Source: Zygnema cylindricum (Eukaryota; Streptophyta; Zygnematophyceae; Zygnematales; Zygnemataceae). Taken from it: a stretch of DNA of 29,274 bases. The translations under genes were made by a program, and so were the position numbers. The notes beneath the pieces are model-generated. The model did not search any database. It saw nothing but the letters and a program-made list of their open reading frames with translations, and was not told where the DNA came from. Below are positions 9,762-19,461 of the stretch, piece after piece. Positions within the stretch are counted from its first letter, which is position 1, and each line of letters opens with the position of its first letter. The stretch lies in NCBI GenBank assembly GCA_037447655.1, contig JBBHKE010001049.1, forward strand, positions 126,001 to 155,274, in the 5' to 3' direction.

Positions 9762-10265
9762 TACACCGCGAATCGTAATTAGAGTAAATTACCATAATTC
9801 GGTCGCTCGAAATTCCGACTCTATCACATGAAGTAAAGTAAATGATCATAATTTTTTCATTATTCTATTTAAGGTAAAGTTTAATTAGCGTTTCTAATTT
9901 TAATATAGGTTCGTTTTAAATAGTGTGGAGTACGGACGACCTCCGACTGTGCAAAATTGTACTTTATTAAGTAAAACAACACAAATAATGATTTAATACA
10001 TGTCGTTATCATGTAACTGCGTTTTAACAAACCGCTTTGTGCAAACGTCATAGTGACTATAAACTGTACGTTTTGCCAAATGCTGTACGAATACCTTGTT
10101 TACAATAGAGGATATTAGCGTGCCAACTTAGAGTACTTAAATATATTATTGTAAACTTCATAGTTGAAACAGTTCTATCACATAAATTAGAGTTCATTAC
10201 TCTATTTTTTAATTTAGTTTTTGTACTCTAATTTTTTCATTACTCTAATTACGATTCGCGGTGTA
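9762..10265. mobile_element. MITE of the TACACC family (copy 4)
   Basis: A 504-bp element with ends TACACCGCGAATCGTAATTA and CTCTAATTACGATTCGCGGTGTA, which are near-perfect inverses. Subterminal zones repeat ACTCTAATT and TTAGAGTAA. It is separated by only CTG from copies 3 and 5. A duplicate lies at 11233-11736, and its two ends are shared by the longer element at 15781-16401. Confidence 0.8.
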
Positions 10266-10268
10266 CTG

Positions 10269-10471
10269 TACACCGCGAATCGTTATTAGCGTTATGAACT
10301 CTATATCGGCGCCCCAAAATTTTGACATTAATACCTTAAATAGAATAAACTACGATATTTAAGGATGTGGACCAAATTCTGCCACGTCTCTTGGCCCTAA
10401 ATTAGAATGAATGACGCTAATTTTTTCTTTACACTAATAATTTCTCAACGCTAATAACGATTCGCGGTGTA
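10269..10471. mobile_element. MITE of the TACACC family (copy 5)
   Basis: A 203-bp element with ends TACACCGCGAATCGTTATTAG and CTAATAACGATTCGCGGTGTA, exact inverses over 21 bases. The GGCGCCCCAAAATTTT segment near its left end is shared, reversed, with copy 1. Its duplicate is 11740-11942. Confidence 0.82.
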
Positions 10472-10655
10472 GTACTTGGCCCGGTTAGTCTCGGCTCGGC
10501 TCATCTCCCTTTATCTACATAAAATTTATAGACCGTTGGTCGTCGCTTTGGAAACCTTTAAATAGGCCCACTTTCTGTTCGTCTGCACCCCTAAACGGTG
10601 TGTCCCTCGGCCGACGTCAGCAAACGGGTGACTCTGTCCCGCAAATCGCAAATTT

Positions 10656-10925
10656 CCGTCAATCGTTGTGTAATTCTGGGTCGCGTCTACAAAGGTACGT
10701 ACGGACGCCTTTAATAGTACAAAAAGTACTTGGACGTTTTGATAAACAGGACGCCGTCCATGCGGCATGATAAACGGGACACTTTCCCCGTTCGATCTTG
10801 GTTGCTCGATCCTGTCAACCGGTTTGCGTCAATCGTTTTGTTTTGGGTCGCGTCTACAAAAGTCCGTACGAAAGTTTATAACAGTACAATAGTACTTTGA
10901 CGTTTTGATAAACAGGACACGGTCC
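10656..10925 (+). repeat. Nested ~170-bp tandem repeat inside the duplication
   Basis: GTCAATCGTT, GGGTCGCGTCTACAAA, AGTACAA and ACGTTTTGATAAACAGGAC occur in the same order at about 10656-10760 and 10826-10925. Shorter echoes built on ATGATAAACGG and GTGTAACGGGC continue to 11035. The same structure is in the second copy at about 12127-12396. An 80-codon minus-strand frame here (10526-10768 and 11997-12239) is identical in both copies only because the DNA is. Confidence 0.7.
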
Positions 10926-11065
10926 CAAGTGTAACAGGCATGAAAAACGGGCATGATAAACGGTACACTGTCCAAGTTCGTGTAACGGGCATGAAAAATA
11001 GGACACAGTCCATGCCCGTGTAACGGGCGTGATTTACTAGTTACTTCAAATATGCGCCTTCAATA

Positions 11066-11231
11066 CTTCAAATATGTGACAGACAAATGTGCGATAGAGT
11101 ACGAAACGAAATGTGGACGACTACGACACTTCCTAAAATTGGTGACGTCTCCAAAAACGGCGCCGGTTGTAGACGTTGAGGTTTTTGTGACATTGTAGAG
11201 GTTTAGGGTTTTGTGACATAGCGAAGTCATG
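11066..11231 (+). mobile_element. Fragment of the PIF/Harbinger-like element
   Basis: The GACGACTACGAC, GTGACGTC, CAAAAACGGCG, TTGTAGACGTTG and GTAGAGGTTTAGGG blocks follow the order of 7725-7837 in the element at 7570-8515. Homology stops at GTCATGC, exactly where the TACACC element at 11233 begins, consistent with that element having interrupted this copy. Confidence 0.6.
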
Positions 11232-11232
11232 C

Positions 11233-11736
11233 TACACCGCGAATCGTAATACGAGTAAATTACTCTAATTCGGTCGCTCGAAATTTCGACTCTATCACAT
11301 CAAATAGAGTAATCGATTCTAATTTTTTCATTATTCTAATTTAGGTGAGGTTTAATTAGCGTAAAAAATTCTAATATAGGTTATTTTTAAATAGTGTGGA
11401 GTACGGACGACGTCTGACCGTGCAAAATTGTACTTTATTAAGTAAAACAACACAAATAATGATTTAATACATGTCGTTATCATGTAACTGCGTTTTAACA
11501 AACCGCTTTGTGCAAACGTCATAGTGACTATAAACTGTACGTTTTGCCAAATGCTGTACGAATACCTTGTTTACAATAGAGGATATTAGCGTGCCAACTT
11601 AGAGTACTTAAATATATTATTGTAAACTTCATAGTTGAAACAGTTCTATCACATAAATTAGAGTTCATTACTCTATTTTTTAATTTAGTTTTTGTACTCT
11701 AATTTTTTCATTACTCTAATTACGATTCGCGGTGTA
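11233..11736. mobile_element. MITE of the TACACC family (copy 6, duplicate of copy 4)
   Basis: Second-copy counterpart of 9762-10265. The left ~180 bp differ from copy 4 at many positions and resemble the left end of the element at 15781 more closely; the remainder appears identical to copy 4. Confidence 0.8.
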
Positions 11737-11739
11737 CTG

Positions 11740-11942
11740 TACACCGCGAATCGTTATTAGCGTTATGAACTCTATATCGGCGCCCCAAAATTTTGACATT
11801 AATACCTTAAATAGAATAAACTACGATATTTAAGGATGTGGACCAAATTCTGCCACGTCTCTTGGCCCTAAATTAGAATGAATGACGCTAATTTTTTCTT
11901 TACACTAATAATTTCTCAACGCTAATAACGATTCGCGGTGTA
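11740..11942. mobile_element. MITE of the TACACC family (copy 7, duplicate of copy 5)
   Basis: Second-copy counterpart of 10269-10471, apparently identical in sequence, with the same CTG spacer before it. Confidence 0.82.
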
Positions 11943-12512
11943 GTACTTGGCCCGGTTAGTCTCGGCTCGGCTCATCTCCCTTTATCTACATAAAATTTAT
12001 AGACCGTTGGTCGTCGCTTTGGAAACCTTTAAATAGGCCCACTTTCTGTTCGTCTGCACCCCTAAACGGTGTGTCCCTCGGCCGACGTCAGCAAACGGGT
12101 GACTCTGTCCCGCAAATCGCAAATTTCCGTCAATCGTTGTGTAATTCTGGGTCGCGTCTACAAAGGTACGTACGGACGCCTTTAATAGTACAAAAAGTAC
12201 TTGGACGTTTTGATAAACAGGACGCCGTCCATGCGGCATGATAAACGGGACACTTTCCCCGTTCGATCTTGGTTGCTCGATCCCGTCAACCGGTTTGCGT
12301 CAATCGTTTTGTTTTGGGTCGCGTCTACAAAAGTCCGTACGGAAGTTTAAAAAAGTACAATAGTACTTTGACGTTTTGATAAACAGGACACGGTCCCAAG
12401 TGTTACAGGCACGAAAATCGGGCATGATAAACAGAACACTGTCCAAGTTCGTGTAACGGGCATGAAAAGTAGGACACAGTCCATACCCGTGTAACGGGCG
12501 TGATTTACTAGT

Positions 12513-15041
12513 AAAGTCAAAATGTACAAAAGAGGCTACAGAACTTGTACGGTCCTCACGCACAGGATTGAATAGCATCTCAATTTACATAAGATGTCAG
12601 CCACTGATTACGCTAATTTCAGATTTGCCCTCGGGTATTAGCCAATCATATCTCGGTTCGTGAATTGTCTTCATTCGTAGTTACCAAACGGGGCGTGGTA
12701 TCCAATCAATTCCCGCCGAGAGCAGTACCCGGGAATTCCGGTACACCAAAATCGAACTAAATGAACCGTAGCAATAGTAGTATAGTACATTAGTACGGCA
12801 AATCGTTCGGTACAAAATTACAAATGAAACCATCGGATCCGAAACTCACCTAAGAAACTAACTGCCAACACTGGAAATTTGCTGCAGTCTAAGGTATCTT
12901 TACAGTACCGAAAACAAATAGTACGGAAGGTTTTATTCAAACCGGCGGTCGCAACTGGCGATTACAGCCAACGAACTACTGTACTGTATCCGTTAATCCA
13001 TGATTCCTCCAAGGATACAAAATTACAAATTACAAAAAAATGTACAAACCAACAGGACATTGGACAAACGTCAAGTTTTTTAGGCAAATCTTCCGTATTA
13101 GAAGGTTACACTTGTGGAAATTTTGGCGGTTTCATGTTACGGCCAACAATTTACGATTTAAACTGGTAGTTTAAAACATAGTGACGGGAAACCGAAATGT
13201 TTCGTAAAGTGAGGCGCAGTTTTGGCCGAGCTTGCTCATTCGACAAAATTTCCCGCAATTGTATGGTTTCGTCCCATGGATGTCCCGTGCGCATGTTACG
13301 CACGGTATTAACTGACGAATACTACGTACGGTACGCATCAGCGTTTCGTCCTGTTGCTAAGTACGGTGAGTTTTTGTTAATTTGAGGTCGAGCTTTAAAA
13401 ATGAATTCGTACAAGCTTTAATCTCGAACTAAACGATTAAGTTCGTTCAAACTTCGTTCTATAGTTTGCTGCCTCCATTATCTCCCAAAGTGTCGGAATA
13501 AGTCTGGTCGCACTTGTCGAAACTCCATAGTATTTCCGCGTGCGAGCCCTTCAAACGTGAGACCACACCTGACTCAAAAACTCGTTTTCGGCAGGTAAAA
13601 GGACTTTCCATTGCTTTTGCCATTTCCGATAAAAAACTGGCCAAACTGGATAATAACAATTAATAAAAACCTGTATTTCTTAGATCCAGTTAAAGCACAC
13701 ATTCGTTTAGCTTCTCTCGCAAGTCATGAAATTGACGACTTGCTTTTGCTCATATTTCCAATGACATCGTATTTACTTGAGAAACTGTTGTCATGTGTGA
13801 CTAAAGTCGTTTCACGTTTCTACTTGTCTTATATATGTAGTTACATGCGTCGTAATCTATTGCTAGTGGTTTGTGTGGTGTCAACAATACTTCTCCACTT
13901 ATGCATTCTTCCAGTACGACTAATAAGATTTATTTGGTAGTTAGGTTGACTCACGACAATGTATACTAAAGCACCCCAAGGCAACCGAAGGGAGGGAGGT
14001 TACATAGTTCCAACATTTTTACTTTTTTTAAAACGTAAGGTAAAAATATGTGTGTTCGATAATTTTTTGGGAGCGAAAACAATTGTTGTCTCGAAAACCC
14101 CCTTTCACAAGCTTAAAACTTGTAAGAAATTAAATCCGATATTGATAAAGGTTTCATGCTAAAGCATTGGGGGAGTTTGTAATTTACCTTTTTATGTTAA
14201 AAATCGCGAGTGAGGAACGTTTTTGAGAAATATTAAGTGGTGGAAGAGTACTTGCGGATGATTGATTTGTATAGTCAATGATGACAAGGGTTTGTTAACC
14301 AACACCATTTCAACTCCCAAAAGAGGGAGTTATGCCCCCCGTGAATTGATCACACTACAGACAAAACAATTTATGACCCCCCGAGAGTACAACAAGTGTC
14401 ACGCTCCCCATCACCATGTTTTTTCAATCACCAAAAAAAGCCATTGTCCCTCCGTTACACATATCCTATACTATACCTATTCCTGAAGTGCATTTTATTC
14501 GAAGTGGTAACCCATTAATCTTGCGAGTGCACATATACATAACTACGGTAAAAAACATAAACCTAAGTAAAATTTTATGGAAAGATATTATAGCAAATGC
14601 AAATGTAAATATGTGTGTCCATGTAGGTATTTTGCTAACACCCCCTACAAACATTATGGCAATTACACATGATTTGGTGCGAAATGTAAGTGTGATTGTT
14701 GGCACCGAACAAGTTATATCGTCAAGCGAGAAGTTTCCCATATGCTGACACCTTGACCACTTACTGTCATGAAGTTCGCCGATAAAGCGTGGATCGAAAG
14801 TAGAGTTTTAGTGCTTCATTCACACATGTATCGAAATAGTAAAATATATTAATTGCTAAAATAACCCATATAACTTCCCATTTTAAAATTGTAAAAGTAA
14901 AAACATTGGCCTCAAAGGCACATCAATAGATTCATAATTGTTTTTTTTTTTTTTCTGGCTGGTTTACTAGGGATGGTAACTTTTATTTTCAGTGTAAAAG
15001 TTGGCAGAACAAAAAAGTAGACCTGAGCTTGGGTTTATCTC
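12513..15041. other. 2.5-kb intergenic stretch, no gene supported
   Basis: Mixed-composition DNA with GTAC sites near 12725-12990 and 13320-13370. Several frames of 60-110 codons occur on both strands (for example 12879-13169, 13611-13940 and 14416-14748). None has a recognisable domain, their lengths fit chance, and some start at non-ATG codons. A short intron-rich gene cannot be excluded by eye. Confidence 0.5.
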
Positions 15042-15514
15042 ATAGCCTATACCCACCGGAGCATTTGATTTTCCGAAACTGATCGGAAAACGTACACGTA
15101 TGACGTCATCAAACATGGGCGTGAAAACAAACCTGCAGTATTGAATGTTTGAAGGGCGACGACAATGGTTAAAAGTCCTGCAGTTGTTTCGCGCGAGTAC
15201 AATGAATTGATGAAATAGCCGTTTGGATATTGATTTGGCTACGACAGCTTTTCGGCAAAATACGCTACTTTAACCCGACTTCTATATCCGACAATATTTT
15301 GAGGAACCTCGTTTGTACGGTTTTCATAGAAAGCCGTACATTATTACAACGTTCGTCTGTTGCGGAAGTGGATTTTTTAGGCTAGTAATGAAAGGATCGT
15401 CGTTCGACAAATAGAAAAAAGTTTCGCACGTACAAAGGATTTTAAAAGTTTAATATATATATCATAATTCGGAAAATCATCGGAATGGGAAATTCTCCGG
15501 TGGGAATACGCTAT
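15042..15514. mobile_element. Candidate TIR element, superfamily unknown
   Basis: Inverted terminal segments at 15042-15065 and 15491-15514 match at 21 of 24 positions around the core CCCACCGGAG. A second inverted match, GATTTTCCGA at about 15068 and TCGGAAAAT at about 15470, lies inside each end. No convincing target-site duplication was found and no transposase is encoded, so the call rests on the inverted ends alone. Confidence 0.5.
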
Positions 15515-15780
15515 CAATCGGACAGACACATAAAAAGATCATCAACAGATGTGACCAAATAGGGTGACCTACCGTATTACTTATATTATGTGGGGTTTGA
15601 ACACTACACCGCCCCATCATTATCGGAGTTAAACATTTTCCGGGCATTTAAAAGCGTTTAGCTCCGTGATGGACCGTTCGATTCTTTTTACGAGGCAACC
15701 AATAGAAAGACAAGGGTCATACCCTTCGATAGGATGTCACAATTGAAAATCGGAATAATATGTGACGATAAAAAGTAAAT
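15515..15780. other. Intergenic spacer, nothing recognised
   Basis: No coding or RNA signature seen between two element boundaries. Confidence 0.45.
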
Positions 15781-16401
15781 TACACCGCCAATCGTAATTT
15801 GAGTAAATTACTCTAATTCGGTCGCTCGAAATTTCGACTCTATCACATCAAATAGAGTAATTGATTATATTTTTTTCATTATTATAATTTAGGTGAGGTT
15901 TAATTAGCGTAAAAAAGTACAGTATAGGTTGTTTTTAAATAGTGTGGAGTACGGACGACGTATGACCGTGCAAAATTGTACTTTTATAAGTAAAAAGGTA
16001 CAAATAATGATTTAATAGAATCGCGCTCGCACGTGAAATTGCACTAAACAAAAAAATTAATCACATCGGAAAAAAGCCGTTCGCATAACTCTCGTCCGTC
16101 GACAGCATCGTCGTCAGTGTGAACATTAACTGACGTTCAATGCGACAAATATAATTAGCGTCATAATGACGTCAATACTATACCGGACTGACACATTTTG
16201 TACTTCTACGTAATTTAGTGTTCATAATTATCGCGCACATAATAATGGCCGACATAACCCAATATAGAATAACTAAATAAATTAGAGTAAACTTCATAGT
16301 CGAAAAAGCTCTATCACATAAATTAGCGTCAATTACTCTAATTGTTTTTTTTGTTTTTTTACTCTAATTTTTTCATTACTCTAATTACGATTGGCGGTGT
16401 A
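15781..16401. mobile_element. Longest TACACC-family element (copy 8)
   Basis: A 621-bp element with ends TACACCGCCAATCGTAATTT and TAATTACGATTGGCGGTGTA. Its first ~240 bp match the left end of copies 4 and 6, and its last ~130 bp match their right end. The middle (about 16018-16260) is different and more GC-rich, so the family shares ends around unlike cores, as expected for deletion derivatives of a larger parent. No transposase frame was seen. Confidence 0.78.
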
Positions 16402-16446
16402 CTGTCCGAAAAGTGTTGAACTCTAAGAAAGATTGGCGGTGCAGTA
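16402..16446. mobile_element. Remnant end of a TACACC-family element
   Basis: GATTGGCGGTGCAGTA near 16431-16446 resembles a mutated right terminus (GATTGGCGGTGTA) and follows the CTG spacer directly after copy 8. It may be all that remains of a neighbouring element. Confidence 0.4.
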
Positions 16447-16754
16447 TAGCTTGTCTTGTTGACGTCATAAATTAGCAACCACGTCTCGCCGTAATTAGGT
16501 GAACGGCGCTCTTTCGGCGTTACGCTAATGTCAGAACCGACAAATGTCAGATTTTCTGGCGCGATTACGGACATTCGAATGTGACGCCGTCCAAACGGTG
16601 TGCCAGTTCGTTATGACAATGTAAACATGAAATGCACACGTGTATAGTGTTTATTAGCCATTTATATAGCATTTTGTATTTTTTTTACAATTGCGATAAG
16701 GTCACCCATTTGTACCCTGATGGTCATCCTATTTTGTACTATTCCTACTTGTGA
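16447..16754. other. Intergenic DNA, nothing recognised
   Basis: No gene, repeat or RNA structure seen. Confidence 0.45.
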
Positions 16755-17264
16755 TTGGATGCTCCAAAGCAAAATATTTTTGTTCATACTGTAAAGGGTT
16801 CAACAGCACAGTTTGTCGCTTTGTCCAGAAGCCGAAGGCATTGGCGATTTAAGCCCGGCACCGTACAAATTTCCGTCATTCACGTCTTTTGGACCACGTG
16901 GTCTCTTACGAAACGTTCGGAACGAAGTTTACGTCCACGTAGTTCGGAACATACTCTTTGGCTGACGATAACAGATGACGTGTCAGGTCACGTCATCACG
17001 GATATGCTCCTTTTATCACATCGAAGGTTAGTTGTATGCCTCGTAAGCGGCAATATTTGGTCGTTTTTGGAAATGGATGAGTGTAGGAAGTTGATAAGCC
17101 CCTCAGTACTGCCTCGTGGACAAATCTGGCTAAATTTACCGTATCTGCGCCGTAAATTTCCCGAAGTTGCGCCCTTATGCTCCTGCGCAACTTGCGATTT
17201 TCGGTGGACCCGGATCATTTCCATGATCTCGAAAATATCAGATATCTTGGATCTATCTGCCTGA
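16755..17264 (+). CDS. Unrecognised 169-codon frame, doubtful gene
   Basis: This is the longest frame outside the expansins and gag. It starts with ATG and has no signal peptide, membrane segment, repeat or domain that I know. About one frame of this length is expected by chance in a window this size. The opposite strand is also partly open over 16996-17214 and reads a charged, helix-like stretch including LREIYGADTVNLARFVHEAV, equally unrecognised. GTAC density is lower here than in the flanks. Treat as unproven. Confidence 0.12.
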   Translation: MDAPKQNIFVHTVKGSTAQFVALSRSRRHWRFKPGTVQISVIHVFWTTWSLTKRSERSLRPRSSEHTLWLTITDDVSGHVITDMLLLSHRRLVVCLVSGNIWSFLEMDECRKLISPSVLPRGQIWLNLPYLRRKFPEVAPLCSCATCDFRWTRIISMISKISDILDLSA

Positions 17265-18132
17265 CTCCATTATGTTCAACAACTTCCGGATTTCACGGTG
17301 GACTGTACGGTACTGGAGTCCTCCTCAGAACCTCGGCAAATTTGAACCGCGGGATTGTTTTTTTTTGCGTATTCATTTGAGGATCTGACGACAAATCAGG
17401 GAATCTGAAAATATACCGGCGCGCTTCATTTATCTGCACCCTTCAGAGCCGAATTTCTCGGCGCGCTTTGTCGCGTCTGGGTCACTACCCGACAAATTTG
17501 GTTTTCGATGCGCCAATAGAAAACGCCTATTAGATAATTAGAGCTTGCCATGTGCAGATGAGCAGCCGTACTGTACCGTGTCCAGCTAGTGCGTTCATTG
17601 GCCAGAAGGATCCTACAGGTCGACGCAATCCTGAGTCCTTTTTGCCTTATCACACGTGTATCGGACGATTATGAGTGGCTCGAAGGATAAGATTCCGCCT
17701 GCTCGCAAAAGCAATCCATACGATTCTGCATACCTTTTCGTACGTTTCTGTACTGGATCGTACGTCTCTTTAAATAACTGAGTATCTGACCTGTCCAGAT
17801 GACAGCGATCGTCTTTCGCTTTCCTTTTAAAGCTTTTGTCGCTTCCAGTTCCAGCTTTGCGTCCGTACCTCTTATATTTTTATTATTCCGTACGTTATTA
17901 TCACTGTTACCGTACGATACTATCCAGTGTCGACACTATATAGTCGGTGCTAGCCATCAATGTCATCGCGATGCCGAGACTGTGACGTCACATTCTCTAA
18001 TATACCGCGATTCCCATTGGTCGAGATACTCCTTCAAATCTTAAAGTCAGCCGCTGATCTCGTGTAGTTCTGGCACAAATCTGGCGGGTCTCATTTCGTC
18101 CATTCCGTACAGAATCCTCGTAGCCCGGTCAG
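17265..18132. other. GTAC-rich upstream region of expansin 2
   Basis: No gene seen. GTAC occurs six times between 17740 and 17920. Scattered CCAAT cores (for example in GCGCCAATAG near 17511) and one G-box lie here. Confidence 0.5.
17653..17658. promoter_or_regulatory. G-box CACGTG, distal, expansin 2
   Basis: CACGTG core in CACACGTGTA, about 950 bases before the expansin 2 start. Confidence 0.3.
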
Positions 18133-18142
18133 ATTGGCCAAT
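18133..18142. promoter_or_regulatory. Palindromic double CCAAT box upstream of expansin 2
   Basis: ATTGGCCAAT is a perfect 10-bp palindrome with CCAAT on both strands, about 460 bases before the ATG. Expansin 1 also has CCAAT cores upstream. Confidence 0.4.
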
Positions 18143-18285
18143 GGATCCTTACGTAACTTAAATTCAAATCCTGCCACGTCATCACCTACTTTCCCTTTGC
18201 CAGCTTCCGTCTTTCCCGCCGTGGTCTCCGGAAATATGATCTGGCGCGCCGAAGGAGCTTTCCGTACGTACCTCTCAAATTCCTC

Positions 18286-18297
18286 GAACACGTGTTC
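18286..18297. promoter_or_regulatory. G-box in a 12-bp palindrome upstream of expansin 2
   Basis: GAACACGTGTTC is a perfect 12-bp palindrome with a CACGTG core, about 310 bases before the ATG. It suits a dimeric bHLH or bZIP factor. Expansin 1 also has CACGTG sites at 260 and 595 bases before its ATG. Confidence 0.45.
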
Positions 18298-18480
18298 AAT
18301 CGGTCGCTCCTTTTTGTCGCCTTCGTACGATGCCATGCCTGCGACTTCGTACAAATTTGAATCTTCTTTTTTGTCGCACAGAAATTTCGGCTGTACCTGC
18401 GCAGAATCGCGCCGACAATCTCTCCGACGCCTCCGCCGACATTTTCTCTCCACTCGTCTATCCAAAGAGTACAAAACGCC

Positions 18481-18720
18481 CCGCATCCCCCTTCTCAACC
18501 TCAAACCGCTCCCTTCCCTCCTCCTAACTCCCTACCCTCTCCTTCCCTCTCCCCCTCTCGGAAAAGCAATCTCAAGTCCTGCTTTTTATCTCAAAAGACA
18601 ACCATGTCTCCTCCTCTTCCTCTTCTCTCCCCCTCTCCTCTTCGCTCTCTCTCCCCTCTCCCCTCCCTCTCCCTCTCCCTCTTCCTCTCCCTCTCCCTCC
18701 TCCCCATCTCCCCCGTCCTC
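18481..18720 (+). repeat. Polypyrimidine tract over expansin 2 leader and signal peptide
   Basis: Nearly all C and T before the ATG (about 18481-18560) and again through the signal-peptide codons (18605-18720), interrupted by a short A-bearing stretch at 18561-18603. It mirrors the tract of expansin 1. No TATA box was found at a sensible distance, so transcription may start within or before this tract. Confidence 0.75.
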
Positions 18721-19461
18721 GCCGCCGAAAAAGTCAACCTCCCCAATGTCAACTGGGACTTCAACTATCCGTACCAACCTGCCCCAGCTGGCGACAAAAA
18801 ATGGTACTACGGCAGTGCCACGTGGTACGATTTTACTGGCGGATCTTCCGGAGCTTGCGGATACCCTTGGGGTGTCGTTAACAAAATCGACTACGCCGCG
18901 ACGCCCGATCCCCGATTCTCTAATTATCTGACAGCTGGCACCGGAAGCTTCGTGGGAGCCGCCTGCGGTCAATGCTACCAAGTCAAATGCATACGTCAGC
19001 CACGGTACGGACGCCTTGTCTTTTGTCGCAAAGGCGCGAAATCCGTAGTTGTACGGATTACGGACTACGACGTACCCGGCGACCGACCCGAGGGTTGGCC
19101 GAATAATCACTTCGATCTCGCGCCTCGAACTTTTGCTAAAATCGCCGAACCGAATGCGGGGATTATTAATATACAGTGGAGACGCGTCAATTGCCAAAAA
19201 AATCGGGCCAAGTGGACGGTCGGACCGGGGTCGCACGATTTTTGGCACGATATTGTCATTTATGACACGCCGGGGATCGGGTCGATTCTCGAGGTGTCGG
19301 CGCGGCCCAGTAACCGACAAAAATGGTACAAGGGGCAGAGGACGTGGGGAATGCATTTTACTTTTTTGGGGAAATTGCAGTTCGATGGGAATACGAGAGT
19401 GAGAGTCACGATGGCGCAGTCGAGGAAAAAAATTACCGCGGTGTACGGACAGATTAATTAA
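18604..19461 (+). CDS. Secreted expansin-family protein (expansin 2)
   Basis: This 285-residue protein is a predicted non-hydrolytic wall-loosening protein. Residues 1-40 are a long Ser/Leu/Pro signal peptide with a clean cleavage site after PVLA. The GH45-like domain spans about 67-197, with GSATWYDF (70-77), SGACGYPW (82-89), CGQCYQVKC (121-129), ITDYDVPGDRP, the HFDL box (169-172) and QWRRVNC (191-197). The C-terminal barrel, about 210-285, has FWHDIVIYDTPG and TWGMHF. The six domain-1 cysteines (84, 121, 124, 129, 141, 197) align with expansin 1, and 85 of 131 aligned residues there are identical. It lacks the extra cysteines that expansin 1 has at 199 and 276. ATG has A at -3; no intron is needed. 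The family is certain; substrate and expression are not. Confidence 0.94.
   Translation: MSPPLPLLSPSPLRSLSPLPSLSLSLFLSLSLLPISPVLAAEKVNLPNVNWDFNYPYQPAPAGDKKWYYGSATWYDFTGGSSGACGYPWGVVNKIDYAATPDPRFSNYLTAGTGSFVGAACGQCYQVKCIRQPRYGRLVFCRKGAKSVVVRITDYDVPGDRPEGWPNNHFDLAPRTFAKIAEPNAGIINIQWRRVNCQKNRAKWTVGPGSHDFWHDIVIYDTPGIGSILEVSARPSNRQKWYKGQRTWGMHFTFLGKLQFDGNTRVRVTMAQSRKKITAVYGQIN

Larger units (their letters stand above)
9762..11041 (+). repeat. 1,280-bp direct duplication, first copy
   Basis: This block recurs at 11233-12512, offset exactly 1,471 bp. It contains MITE copies 4 and 5 plus about 570 bp of non-MITE sequence. From about 9945 to 10800 the two copies look identical by eye, whereas the first ~180 bp and the last ~170 bp differ at many positions. 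Confidence 0.9.
11233..12512 (+). repeat. 1,280-bp direct duplication, second copy
   Basis: Counterpart of 9762-11041. The 191 bp between the copies (11042-11232) are not part of the repeat. Confidence 0.9.

Noticed and set aside
10526-10768. 80-codon minus-strand frame found identically twice (also 11997-12239)
   Set aside because: Identity follows from the DNA duplication, and the frame starts inside an internal repeat with no protein features.
17502-17600. Similarity of GAGCTTGCCA-containing DNA near 17545 to 5735-5810 as a shared promoter module
   Set aside because: Only about ten consecutive bases match and the orientation is the same on the plus strand although the genes face opposite ways; likely coincidence.
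18134-18931. 265-codon plus-strand frame upstream of and overlapping expansin 2
   Set aside because: Its Ser/Pro run is the polypyrimidine tract in another frame, and it overlaps the expansin domain out of frame.
18586-19356. 256-codon minus-strand frame opposite expansin 2
   Set aside because: Antisense shadow of a well-supported gene; its Glu/Gly tail is the reverse of the polypyrimidine tract.
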